Source: Chara braunii (taxonomy: Eukaryota > Streptophyta > Charophyceae > Charales > Characeae). Taken from it: a DNA stretch of 63,816 bases. Every line of letters begins with the position of its first letter. Positions within the stretch are counted from its first letter, which is position 1. The stretch lies in assembly GCA_003427395.1 (NCBI GenBank), contig BFEA01000089.1, positions 1,230,612-1,294,427 on the forward strand, in the 5' to 3' direction. This document shows, in pieces, positions 54,082 through 63,816 of this stretch. The position numbers and the translations under genes were made by a program. The notes below the pieces were generated by a model, which saw only the letters and a program-made list of their open reading frames with translations, did not search any database and was not told the origin of the DNA.

Positions 54082-54172
54082 CATAAGGGAAGCTGGGCCC
54101 GGTTCCCATCATGTGCTGCTCCCCGTGAATAGACTGAAGCATTGTTCAAAAAGAAAAAAGAAAAAGAAAAGA
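54082..54172 (+). repeat. LINE-type 3' tail with A-rich end
   Basis: AGCTGGGCCCGGTTCCCATC (stem with one mismatch), then GCTGCTCCCCGTGAATAGAC and an AAAAAG-rich tail. Confidence 0.7.
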
Positions 54173-54429
54173 ACACCTCAAAATAGCGGGTCAGGCCTAC
54201 AGGACGGAAAAGGCTGGCAGCATCAGGGGAAAATACTCAATTTTGTGCCCGCACCAGCGTGCAACAGAAATGTGCACCATACGAAGGAGGCTCGAACAGA
54301 TGGGTGACTTACACGACCAGTACTTTTCCCAGCTATTTTGTTCCAACGCAGTCATTAACACCCCACATCTTTCAGGGCCTCGGACTACTGAAACAGAAAG
54401 GATAGTGGTACCACCCCAAAAATATATGT

Positions 54430-54647
54430 TTCACGCCCGTGCCGTTCAGGGAGGCGAGGAGGAGGGGGTGGGGAGGGGGGGTGAAGAGCGAGGGGGGAAG
54501 ACAGGACATGGAGAGGGAGGTCCCCCGGGATCACTGCCTGGAATTCAAGGATTGGACGACCATAGACCCAGCATTCCCCTAAGACCGGTGGAGGAGTTCC
54601 CGGAAATGTTCCCGCCACACTCGCCGCCTTTGGAGGTCACAGGGTAG
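54430..54647 (+). pseudogene. LINE ORF2 C-terminal end, degenerate
   Basis: In mixed frames: LEFKDWTTIDPAFPLRPVEE then FPEMFPPHSPPLEVTG. It matches the ends at 44592 and 50241. The preceding G-rich stretch is low complexity. Confidence 0.6.
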
Positions 54648-54705
54648 GCTTAAGTGGGGTTATGGCCTCAGAAGCTCTCATGTACTAGCTAGAATGCTTT
54701 CCTAA

Positions 54706-55075
54706 AGGGACGCTGGGCCCAGTTCCCAGCATGCGCTGCAAGGATAGAAAGGTTAGAGGTCTCGGAGGTGGGCAAGGCGAACTATGGTCCCACTGGTGCC
54801 CCCCAGTGGTCCCATGTATTCTCCAGGATAGGGGTTTGGTTTTAGGATGGATGGGAGCTGGACCCGGTTTCCAGTCATTGCAAGGATCAGCATTTGTGGA
54901 TGGGTCTCCATCTCTGGAGGGTTTCTTATCTCAGTTCATGTCCTTTTTCTATATACTCTCGTAAGAGACCCTGAGCCGGGTTCTCAGCATGCGACGCTCT
55001 CCACGAATAGATCGGAGCTTGTTAAAAAACAAATAAAACAAAAACAAATAAATAATAAATAAATAATGGGCACCT
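54706..55075 (+). repeat. Three successive LINE-type tails
   Basis: Tails at 54712-54730 (GCTGGG/CCCAGC), 54853-54873 (GCTGGA/TCCAGT) and 54971-54987 (CTGAG/CTCAG). The last is followed by CTCTCCACGAATAGATCGGA and an A-rich tail. Successive insertion of tails at the same place is suggested. Confidence 0.7.
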
Positions 55076-55340
55076 CAACAGAAATCTGCATCTGGGAAAA
55101 GAGGCTCAGAAGGTTTGAACAACCAGTCTCTGTGTGTTTTTCCTAAGCCATTTGCATGCGTACATGGAGGCAACGGAAGGGCTCAGCCTACCAGGGTCCC
55201 ACGGGGAGTGCACACAATTTTGGCGACCCCAACTTTTGCGAAAATAAATGCCCGTCAGGGCTAATGTTGTAGGCGGTAAGAGCAGCCTACAATAGAAGCC
55301 TTGCTTCAGATGGAAAGCCAGACCTTATTGTAATAGTCCA
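55076..55340. other. Intervening sequence, no gene seen
   Basis: GGTTTGAACAACCAGTCTCT (55114-55133) resembles a MITE-like end. No coding sequence. Confidence 0.35.
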
Positions 55341-56644
55341 TCAGATCCTGGCTCATAAAGTTCCATGTGGTTTCCCAAAACTCCTTAGGAAACCATATAT
55401 GCCAGGGGTTTTATCCTCCATCTGCATCAGAGCCGTCCAAATTTCCATTTTGGTGAGGGGGTGTTCGAGGACGTCCCTCTGGGCCGCGGAGAGTGCTTTG
55501 TCTAAGGGGGCCAAAACCTCATCAATCCGATGTTGGAGGGATTTCTCGTTCATGGAAACAATGTGAGAAGCAAATAGATCTTTAAAGAAATCTCGTGCAA
55601 TCTTGAGGCATCTAGCAGTGGTCATTGCTGGCAATGCATTATCTGCCTCCGGATCGTGTATGGCCTCCACTACAATATGCTTCGCCTTCGCCTTGGCAAG
55701 GCCAAAGACGTGAGTATTCATCATCCCCTCGGACGTATGTCTAGATAATTTTTCATGGATCCTTGTTATGTGCCAACATTATTGAGCACACTTCAAGAGT
55801 TGGTGTGAGATCGTGTATTTGTGCCTGTTCCTTAGGGTCATCATCTTACTGCTCTTGTGAAGAGTCTTGCTGCTCGAAGTCACAAAGTTTTTGCATGATC
55901 TCAATCTCTTGCTGATGCCTGTGCTTGGCCATATGTTTGGAAAATTCGCCACATTTTTTTGCGAGAAAAAACAGGCTATTGTTAAGCCATGTTATGGATG
56001 AGTCCAGCTCCAGACACCGTCATCTCTAACATGCCCAGACCTGTCGTAGGTATTGATGGAAGGATTTGAGACGGAGGGAGTTGTTTAGTTTATAGTTAGT
56101 CGGGTCCCTAATCTGGCTTTTCGAGAATGTCAACACAAGTTACACAACCATGTACATCTTATTGTCTAGAGCAGGGTGTGCACCGAGGGGCAGTATTGCT
56201 GAGGCGGTAAGCCCTCCTAGTACTTCAGACATCACGATAAGGTCGAATCTAGATTTCGAAAGCCTGGCGGGGTCGTTATTTCTAATGTGCGTGAAAGTGT
56301 GCTCCACCGGGTCGGAGCATTTGCAAGTGTCAAAGAGGGACACGGAGGTACAAAGCTCTCCCAATGTCTGTTCATCCTCTTCTGCGCTTTGGACAGTGGA
56401 TCGGGGGAGTTTCCATCGGCTATCCACCTGTCCGTCATAGCATTGAAGTCGCCGGCCAAGATTAATGGGACTTCGGGGTGGGTCTTGGTCTTGATTTTAT
56501 CAAAAACTTGACCCTCTCCCTCATTGTATTTAGGGTGTAGAGGCAAATAATACATACCACCTCTAGCTCCACCCTACCAAGCATCGAGACACATCGCCCT
56601 TTCTCTTCGTCCTTATCCCAATGGAGTACCTCCAGCTGGGACAC
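55341..56644 (-). pseudogene. LINE ORF2 fragment, endonuclease to RT start (minus strand)
   Basis: Reading on the minus strand, MSQLEVLHWDKDEEKGRC (56644) leads into KIKTKTHPEVPLILAGDFNA (56480), the G-D-F-N motif of an apurinic-type endonuclease. After a frameshift come TFTHIRNNDPARLSKSRFDL, then IVMSEVL and LPLGAHPALDN (56140-56330), the R-x-D/S-D-H region. The block at 55353-55724 has ARDFFKDLFASHIVSMNEKS, LEHPLTKMEIWTALMQMEDK and TPGIYGF, the linker just before RT. Here the 3' side is missing, the opposite of normal LINE truncation. Confidence 0.8.
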
Positions 56645-58043
56645 ATGGGCCTGGTATGCCTGGTGTGAGTAGAGCAGCCTGTGTGCCCTATGGTGGTATT
56701 GCCTGGAAGAAACACTGTTTTTTGTTCATTTAAGACCATAAGAGAGTAGGAAATCTTGATAAGGTTTGAAACAAAACAGTTCTAATGCCACCATACACAA
56801 AAACCCAACCTGAAAAGGAGACCATCAAGCAGCAGATAGTGCAATAGATGCAGTTTGAAAACAATCAGAATGCAAAGCTCGTACAACGGTAAGCGTGCGA
56901 ATGCATGATGACAAAACTGAAAGGATTACTGGTTCAGATATTTGTACATAGTTGCCCATGTTTACGTGTGATTCGCACTTAGTATTGACTCATGTCTCTG
57001 TGAAGAGGACGGTATTTATAAGGGCAAAATTCATACAAAAAGAAGGAAGGAAGAAAAGACAAAAAAAAAGACGAAAAAAGTGAAGCAAAGAAATGGAAAG
57101 GAAGACAACAAATGAAAAAATGAAAAAGCGAAAACAAACCATAAGATTGTTGTGACCAAAGGACAAATGAGCAAACCATATTTCCACTCAAAGGAACATT
57201 TACTTCAGGCATCGAATCGACGACTTATAGCTCCACTTATAACAAGCATAAGCAAGAATCGAGAGTACCCAGCACCATCACTCGAAAGTGAACACAAATC
57301 GACTGCATTCCCAAAGGCGGATCCACGTAATATGGGGTCTCAACCTCGACAACCATAGCAAGGAGGGTAGGGGCATTCCTTGAAGCGCTTTTCTATCGCA
57401 AACCACAAATTCACGGCTTCATCAGAGGGTAACTCCCGCAACTTACTGTGCGTGCTTGGGTAGCGCAATGGGTGACAAGGGCGGCATGGTCTGCAACTTA
57501 TATAAGAACGCAAGAAAAGATAGGAAAGCGACCAGCGCAATGAAAGCAAAAGCGCAAATGCAGAAATTTCAATGGCAACCTCCGCGCTTCCAGCCATCTC
57601 CTCCTGCTGCATCACAATGTTGAGCAGCGCGAGCACCCTGCAGAACAACCAGCAAATTACTGCGCAAGGAAACAGGTAAAAGGAACTCCTGCCCTGGAAG
57701 CGAGCAAAGTGCCAAGCAGCAAGCACGGAAGCACTAGAAAGCAGGAAAGCCGCGCACGACAACCGCTTGATCAAGACAACAAATGATTGTGTATTGTTTT
57801 TTCATCGGCGCTGATGATCCGATCCACCAAAGCCATATCCACCTAGTAATCCATGTCCACCAGCACAAGTTAGTGTCGTTTGTCTTGAAGAATCTTGTCG
57901 TCCACCGCACGTGCCAGAGCATACGAAACTGGAGCAACCACCCGCAGTAAATCTCAACGGCCAGTCCCAAAGCATGACACATGCGTATTGAATGGATCGA
58001 CGTAGGCCTTAGCCTCAGTCTTCCTCTACATAATTCAATCTAT
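56645..58043. other. Intervening sequence; one hydrophobic minus-strand frame
   Basis: No recognised gene. A minus-strand frame at 57340-57774 (144 codons) has two or three hydrophobic stretches (RLSCAAFLLSSASVLAAWHF, LFPCAVICWLFCRVLALLNI) and could be an exon, but no family or splice support is visible. A GA/A-rich block lies at 57040-57140. Confidence 0.35.
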
Positions 58044-58094
58044 CGTGAACATCCAAGCGGCATGGTCTTTCGGAGCGGGAAGAACCAGCGTGGT

Positions 58095-58262
58095 ATACAA
58101 CAAAAAAAAGAATAAAAAGAAAGGAGCAGTGCGCAAAGGAAGAAAAAAGAGAAAGAGAGAAAAAAAGAGAGAGAGAGGGAGAGAAAAGGAGAAAGTCGGT
58201 CACGGGGGAACGGAGAAAAAAAAAAGAACGGAAAATCGAAAAAAGAAAAAAGAAAGAAGAAA
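58095..58262. repeat. Polypurine tract
   Basis: About 165 bp of almost pure A/G on the plus strand. It directly precedes the first CCGGAC cluster. Confidence 0.9.
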
Positions 58263-58269
58263 ACCATGG

Positions 58270-58432
58270 CTATGCCGGACCCGGACCCAGACATTTCCGG
58301 ACATGGAACCGGACCCGTGTCTGGTAGTTTCCGGACGTCCGGAATTCCGGACATTTGCGGACCTCCGGACATGGGGGGGATCCGGATGGTCCAGATGTCT
58401 GGACAGGTCCGGAAATGTCCGGACCATTTAAA
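58270..58432. repeat. CCGGAC/GTCCGG motif cluster 1
   Basis: About 12 copies of CCGGAC or its complement and several one-base variants (CCAGAC, GCGGAC, TCTGGAC) in 160 bp, some back to back (GGACGTCCGGAATTCCGGAC). The spacing is irregular. Confidence 0.85.
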
Positions 58433-58734
58433 AAAAATAAAAATGAAAAAATCTGAAAAAAAAGTATGCTATGCAGAATAACAATGAAAGCCACTTTTGC
58501 CTCAGAGTCATGTCAGAATTCCTAACCAAATTTGAGTTACAAGTCAAAAACTATAAATGAATTATTAATAATTAAAAATTGGGGTTGTCTAATAAATTAT
58601 TATAGAGAGAGAGCATGTTCGGACCTCCCAAAAAAGCATAAACGGGCCTAAAAGAAAACCAAAACAATTTTGGGGGCTTGGCTCCTCAATGGTCCTGGAC
58701 CGTTTTTTTTTTTCTTTCCCCCCCCTCGAATTTT

Positions 58735-58825
58735 GGCAGATCCGGACCGTCCAGACCGAACATCTGGAGTCCGGACTGAAACTGGACCGTCTGGACGGCG
58801 GTCCGGACGTTTGGATCGTAGCCAT
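58735..58825. repeat. CCGGAC/GTCCGG motif cluster 2
   Basis: Motifs such as ATCCGGACCGTCCAGACC, GAGTCCGGACTG, CCGTCTGGACGGCGGTCCGG and ACGTTTGG. Followed by a second polypurine tract. It mirrors the layout of 58095-58432. Confidence 0.8.
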
Positions 58826-58829
58826 GAAG

Positions 58830-59040
58830 AAAACAGACAAATAAGAAGCCAAGAAGAAAGGAAAGGAAAAAGACGAAAAAAAGAAAAAAGAAAAAGGTAA
58901 AGGAAGAAAAAAACGAAAAAAGAAAAAAGAAAAAAGAAAAAAAGAAAAACGGAAAAGAAGAAAGGAAAAAAGACAGAAGAAAAATAAAGAAAAAGGGGGG
59001 GGGGGAAGAAAAAGATAGAAAAAAAAGGGGAAGGACGACA
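58830..59040. repeat. Second polypurine tract
   Basis: About 210 bp of A/G-rich sequence, including a 12-G run near 58996. Confidence 0.9.
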
Positions 59041-59655
59041 AAACGCATTTGACAAAACTGATCAGTCCTCGGATCGTACACCCCATGGCCATCTTGGTGC
59101 CGGTACGAAGCTAGGCAACAATTGCCTATCAATGTAGCGGCTTATTCGTGGAACCTTGTTAACATCCGAAGGACTTACTCTTAGCAGCCGCACTTTTTTC
59201 GGCGCAAGATTCAGACATGCCGCTCCCCATCAATCCACAAAGGAAAATGAAAACAACGAAACGAAAAAAAAAACGTAAAAAACGGAAACCAGGAAAGGGC
59301 AAAGGGCCGACACGTGCAAGGTTCTCATTGATCCGCGGATCAGTCGCCGTCTGTTCGAGGTCGTAGTGGAAACCTCAACCCAAGCGGTTGCTTGGCGAGG
59401 TACGGATCTTGCATACCATACGACCAACTGGTAGTGTTTCTCAGGCCGAGTCCCTTTTCCCAAGGGCGGTGATCTGGCACATCACAACTCATCCTTTACT
59501 TATACACAATAGAGCCTATGCGAACATGATCAGAAAACCAATCTTAGCACGGTTTGGACCATATATAAAAAACGATATTGCAATCGAACCAAACCTACCA
59601 CTTCCTCGGGCGCTTCCCCCATTTTTAAGCTTCCAAGGTTCAACCGATTTTCCTT
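59041..59655. other. Intervening sequence, no gene seen
   Basis: An A-rich run at 59255-59285. No coding frame, family or RNA gene is recognised. Confidence 0.35.
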
Positions 59656-59660
59656 ATTAC

Positions 59661-59661
59661 C

Positions 59662-59717
<56 letters not shown>
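59661..59717. repeat. (GT)n microsatellite
   Basis: About 27 GT units with one TTT interruption. Confidence 0.97.
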
Positions 59718-59718
<1 letters not shown>

Positions 59719-59869
59719 CCCACCCTGTTCCCTTCGGGGTTTGGAAGAGGCACAGGAGGCTGGATGTCGGGGGGGCATCAGGCCTTCCGGCCCTCCGCCC
59801 CCCGATCACCAACACACACTACCACAACCACAAACACAAGGTTAGATCATGCGGTACTTGCCAACCAAC

Positions 59870-60012
59870 ACATCCATGACCATCTTAACATGCATTTGGC
59901 CAGGTTGCTAGGTGAGCCTATTCGCAAACACCTTCCAACACTCTCTAATGTCGAGCCCATTGGCAACCATAGTCTTGACAAGGGTGTAGATTTCAGCCGC
60001 AGCTTCCTGTGA
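59870..60012 (-). other. Coding-like minus-strand segment
   Basis: The minus strand reads QEAAAEIYTLVKTMVANGLD, IRECWKVFANRLT, a stop, then QPGQMHVKMVMDVLVGKY. The composition and helical periodicity look like a real protein. The family is not recognised. It may belong to the element that holds the Penelope-like RT. Confidence 0.35.
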
Positions 60013-60114
60013 CCCGAATTGCTACCAGATCATTCGACGTCTTAGCTCTTCTCCATTCCATCACGCAGCCAACAAAGGGGTGGTACCCGTAAGGCCAGGA
60101 TTTCCCGGCCATTT

Positions 60115-60232
60115 TTTACGGGTACATAATTTCATTAAAACACGAATAGAGTCAAGAGTTTCACCGCTAGGCTCGAAGAAAGAGTCGAGCCTAGACGGTC
60201 GTAACAAGTGCTCTCCGAACCGTGCGAGATGG
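60115..60232 (-). other. Possible organellar group II intron end
   Basis: On the minus strand, CTCGCACGGTTCGGAGAG resembles the 3' half of domain V and its flank in organellar group II introns (GTACGGTTCGGAGAG type, from memory). A stem TCTAGGCTCGA/TCGAGCCTAG (60167-60202) follows and could be domain VI. The 5' half of domain V is absent, so this is tentative. Confidence 0.3.
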
Positions 60233-61222
60233 TCAGAACTTGATCGCAGCTAACATGCCATCTTCAAAGTCGTCCGTGGGGATGGTCTCGAAGCAGCGAG
60301 TGATATCAGTTGTAAAGATCAAATATACCCGTTCTGGGAAATTGGCGACAAATTCCCCGATTGAAGCAATAGGCCACCAGTAATTAGGTTTAACTGAATG
60401 CCTCTCCATAACTTCCTCGCTCTTGCTGTTACAAAGCTTTTGTACTTCGGTGGACAAAAACTTAAGGAGGCAGGCACATACATCCGCCACCCATGAAAGA
60501 AATGAATCCGAGGTGTTTGTGACCCATCTGAAGGTCTCCTTGTGTGCCTTGTACACAACCATCAGACGCGGAAGCTTCCGACACACATGATGCAGCGGGA
60601 GGATGGTAGAGGCATCCTCGGCTAGCCTGGCACCAACTTCAGCCAGTTGCTCCGTCAGAGGGACAAAATCTGGCACTGAGAGCCTCGCAAGTGCAAGTCT
60701 CTTGACGAAGTTGATGCAAACGAAGGTCGGTGTGTGCAGTGCCTTATCCATGGGACAGACGAGGAACTTGCTTGCTAGCCAGTCGATCTCCCTTCTTACC
60801 GCCACGCTGTCTATCGGTTCTTCTGCAATGTGCCTATGCAAGACTAGGAATGCCTTCATAGCCTTCTCAGCTTTCTCCATCACCACCTTCTTAACACATC
60901 CCTCTTCTTCTAGGGAGAGCTCCTCGCCTCACCTCGTGGTGAGGATCTTTTTCAGCGTGCACCCTATCTCTTCCATAGCCACTTCCATATCCAAGGTCTT
61001 TAAAGGGATGTGATTGAGGTCAGCATCAAGCATCGTACGCAGCCTTATATTACTAGTAATGCCAGTGTCAGCCATGATCACGTGCATATGCTCGTCTTCG
61101 GGCAATAGCCCGACGGTGGTGGGATTCAGGAACTCCTCATGCCGGCCTAATCCGCAATCACAGCTCGAGGCATCATACGTTGCTTCCCAAGAGGCTGGTA
61201 TAGTATCTCCTGCATACGTCAC
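60233..61222 (-). pseudogene. Penelope-like retroelement RT, N-terminal half
   Basis: The minus strand begins with SSCDCGLGRHEEFLNP and IRLRTMLDADLNHIPLK (61200-61010), the L-x-x-x-L-N-x-I-P block that opens Penelope-like proteins. After a stop at 60929 a long frame (60886-60233) has EIDWLASKFLVCPMDKALHT, KLPRLMVVYKAHKETFRWVT (K-x-H-K) and YLIFTTDITRCFETIPTDD, corresponding to the D-V-x-x-L-Y-T-x-I-P motif. The YADD box and the endonuclease are missing. Assignment to Penelope is by motif order, not by a search. Confidence 0.6.
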
Positions 61223-61369
61223 AATGCTCCACGACGAAGATCAAGGCACTTCGTGAATAAACGTAAATGAAGGTAGGAAAGCAGAAAACAGAAAAAAGAA
61301 GAACAAAAAGAACAAAGAAGGAAAACAAGAACAAAAAGGAAAAAACGAACAAAAATCAGAAAGAACAAA

Positions 61370-61795
61370 CCATGATTCTAAGGGAGTTGTAGATGCGTAT
61401 AACTCATAAGCGCATAGCCCCTTGGGGCACTCCGATCTATCCCTTTCTCCCCTTGCGGCTGCGTTTCCGCTGCAGCTCGTTTCTTGATGAATCCGCTTCC
61501 GCTGCAGCTCGTTTCTTGATGAGTCCGCTGTGGAGATTGCTAAACCAGCCTGTGACCCTGGCATTTCTCGTCCAAACACAATCTCATGGTCCGGGTTGGG
61601 AGCAGGCCTCTTACCTGTCAACCCGCCAGCGCGTGCATGCCTCCTATCTTGCCGAGCGTCGGACGCCACCTGGGCAGGAAGGGGGGTTTGTCCGCCTCTC
61701 CATTTGCCCGCGACATCGTTCGCTGGTGGTGCGTCATGGGGGGAATCCATAGCCATCCTAGCATATTGCCCGAATCTAGGCTCGAGCGGGAGCAC
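61370..61795 (-). CDS. Unknown minus-strand ORF with 32-bp duplication
   Basis: The frame includes MAMDSPHDAPPANDVAGKWR, RHARAGGLTGKRPAPNPDHE and two copies of ELQRKRIHQETSCSG-like residues. These come from a tandem 32-bp duplication (61466-61497, 61498-61529). It runs into a T-rich (on this strand) low-complexity end. No domain is recognised. It may be a chance frame. Confidence 0.3.
61466..61529. repeat. 32-bp tandem duplication
   Basis: TTCCGCTGCAGCTCGTTTCT then TGATGAATCCGC / TGATGAGTCCGC. One difference. Confidence 0.92.
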
Positions 61796-61852
61796 TCTCT
61801 GTCTTGGAGACGCGACCAGCGGGAAGTTGTGGCGCTTTCTTTTCTGCGCATT

Positions 61853-62829
61853 TCACTGATCATTAGGAGAGCCCCTAGTCCTTACACACGGATTGCCCGT
61901 GATCCTGGTGGGAAGGAGGATCCTTCTGATCATCAACGGGGTGTTGTATTTCCATATTAATGTCTTGTCCTTTATCACGGACTCGGTGGTAAGTGCAGGA
62001 TCTTTTTCAAGAGCAACGATGATATCTGTCATGATCTCTTGGATGAACATAAAAGTGAGGCAAGCTTCAACAACGGGCTTCCAGGCACCACGAAGGAAGT
62101 GGATAAACATTGACGTCCTTAGCTTCGCGGAGGCGACATTGGGGAAGAGGATGGCGGGATGCGCAAATAGGTACTAGATAGCATGATCCATCCAAATTGG
62201 CCCCGCACCACGATCCTTCTTCCTTTAGGTCTTACATTTGCAACGAAGGTAAGGTCGCCCAACGTTGTAGCACTTCCTGAGTGCTTCTAGATCGAACTCC
62301 GGGGCAGATCTGAGTTTCTTCTACCACATGATTGGGTTTGTGCATTCACATTCGGAGTGATCCAACATTGACAGCAATGGGAACTTTCGGGGGGATGGTG
62401 CAAAGGATTTCTTACCTGGGGGACAGTACGGTAAGTCCCCGGTCATGGCATTCACTTGCACCTTGCGACTTCCTCCCCCGTCAGGTTAGCGAGAAAGACA
62501 TAGGCATTAACAAAGAATGGCGCTAGGCAATTAAAGGTTTGTAGCTTCCACAATGCGTTTTGGAAGGCAAGCCCAGTGTGTTTGACCTAGTACGTAGAGG
62601 GCAGCGGGGCAAAGACAGTGTACTGCCTGTTGGGCGAGGAGGGAACTTTAGTAGGGAGATGGCTCGCGGAGGCAGTGATTTTGGCAAATGCAGCAGTCAT
62701 TTCCGCCATTTCGTCATCGTCCATGGCGATCGCACCCCCAATCGTGCATTCGACCGGTTGTTTGTCAACAACTTGTCCCTTCAGGTGAGAGTGGTTCAAG
62801 TTCCAGATTCTCGCAATCCGGGCAGGCAT
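61853..62829 (-). other. Coding-like minus-strand segments, unknown
   Basis: Three separated stretches look coding: GGAIAMDDDEMAEMTAAFAK (62587-62829), PEFDLEALRKCYNVGRPYLR (about 62240-62310) and EIMTDIIVALEKDPALTTES with VIKDKTLIWKYNTPLMIRRI (61853-62110). They might be exons of one gene or pieces of an unrecognised element. No family is recognised. Confidence 0.3.
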
Positions 62830-63728
62830 CTCTATGCACTCCCTGAGTCCCTACCGTACTCGGTTATTCTCACTTCCGGTTTTCTGGCAAGACCCATAAG
62901 GCTGGCATCAAAGGCATTCCTACCCGAGTCCCATGCAATCACTAATGCAACAAAATCACTAAAACCTATCATGCTAAAGAAGTTGGGAAACTGCCCGTCT
63001 CAATCACCGCTTTGATTGCATCCAAGATCTTTGACTTCATGGTGGCGATTATCGCCTACGCAGGCTTGTTTGGCCATGCGTGGTCCTTGATCCGCCAGGG
63101 ATGAATTACGTTGGTCGGATCTGCAAGAACACAACATTGACCCACTCATACTTTAGTGTGATCTCGTCCCACCATCCGCAATATCTGCGACCTCAGGGTC
63201 GCGGCCTCGGCCGCCCGTGGCCGCGGCTGGGGGGGGTACACTGATTCCTATCTTTTTCTACCATAAACTGAAAATTCACACAAGTTGCAAGGGTATTTCA
63301 AAAATTTGTAAAAAGAAATACGAACTCAAAAATGGATTTATTGACGCAAGCCACCGGAATATATCTCACCAAAGACACAAAGCCTTTAGAATTGCATAGG
63401 AATCTGAAGCCATATCCAAAAACATAATACACAACCGCTTTAAACCAACAGTACCTCGCCCAACTATCAGGTCCGAGCATCGGCCGACCGGTATGTCGAA
63501 CCGTGCCAAGGCTGGAGCCTCCGGGGGTTCACTTCCCTAACCTTCGTTTTCTTGAAAAAAATAAAATAAAATGAGAAGAAACAAACAAAACAAACGACAT
63601 TCATCTTTAGAAAAGAAAAAAGGAAAAAGAAAAACAACGAAACAATTGATTTACGTCTTTATATAAAAGGTAATAGACAAAGAAAACGAAAACAAAGTAG
63701 GCAAAACAACTCTCTTTGTCCTCGTGCG

Positions 63729-63730
<2 letters not shown>
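62830..63730. other. Right end of the window, no gene seen
   Basis: TTTAAACCAACAGTACCTCG (63441-63460) is a MITE-like end. AT-rich and A/G-rich sequence follows. Nothing coding is recognised. Confidence 0.4.

Positions 63731-63816
<86 letters not shown>
63731..63816. repeat. (GA)n microsatellite at the window edge
   Basis: At least 43 GA units running off the end, which suggests that the contig stops because of this repeat. Confidence 0.97.

Noticed and set aside
57340-57774. Host membrane-protein gene
   Set aside because: Only one open frame with hydrophobic runs; no start context, splice support or family. Left as a remark.
58589-59132. Phe/Leu-rich 'membrane protein' on the minus strand
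   Set aside because: It is the polypurine tract read on the other strand.
60233-60886. Group II intron maturase or telomerase RT
   Set aside because: The L-N-x-I-P, K-x-H-K and D-I-x-x-C-F-x-x-I-P order fits Penelope-like elements better. No X domain or telomerase motif is seen.

Overview
The window looks like repeat-dominated nuclear DNA of a streptophyte green alga, most likely a charophyte of the Chara type. That placement is an inference. The gag and pol proteins of both large retrotransposons resemble, from memory, proteins predicted from the Chara braunii genome. The DNA also carries captured plastid genes (rpoA, psbD) and plant-type mitochondrial genes (rps12, ccmC). No intact single-copy host gene could be recognised. 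The window ends inside a GA microsatellite and contains an N gap and single Ns, as a draft-assembly contig would.

Left half (628-33509): a three-level nest of LTR elements. A Ty3/Gypsy element, Gypsy-1, has its 5' LTR at 628-1728 and its 3' LTR split between 14797-14882 and 32509-33509. Its integrase gene is interrupted at 5690 by an 8.4 kb TG...CA insert (insert B, 5690-14114). Insert B has no recognisable genes but carries plastid DNA and a striking array of hairpins. The Gypsy-1 3' LTR is interrupted by a second, 17.6 kb Ty3/Gypsy element, Gypsy-2 (14883-32508), with ~3 kb LTRs. Both insertions are flanked by 4-bp target duplications (ACGG and GCGC), and removing either one restores the expected host sequence. 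Gypsy-2 encodes gag with a CCHC knuckle, protease, RT, RNase H, integrase with an intact D-D-35-E, and a GPY/F C-terminus. All are broken by stops or frameshifts. Upstream of gag it has about 4 kb of unfamiliar ORFs in which one protein module is repeated three to four times.

Right half (33510-63816): a mosaic of small and fragmentary elements. These include LINE ORF2 C-termini with an RT-associated zinc-binding domain, a minus-strand LINE endonuclease fragment, and about a dozen LINE-type 3' tails carrying a covarying hairpin. There are three tRNA-derived SINE families, a MITE-like family with terminal inverted repeats built on TTTAAACCACCAGTAC, and a minus-strand Penelope-like reverse transcriptase. 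A mitochondrial rps12-ccmC fusion fragment, tandem duplications (60, 253 and 398 bp), minisatellites and simple repeats make up much of the rest.

The most interesting signals are four: the hairpin array at 8917-9872 (constant AACTTA loop, covarying stems), the repeated-module ORFs of Gypsy-2, the covarying LINE 3' hairpins, and a conserved potential intron inside the Gypsy-2 LTR. A Nextera/Tn5 adaptor remnant at 30877-30901 shows that part of the 3' LTR is an assembly artefact.
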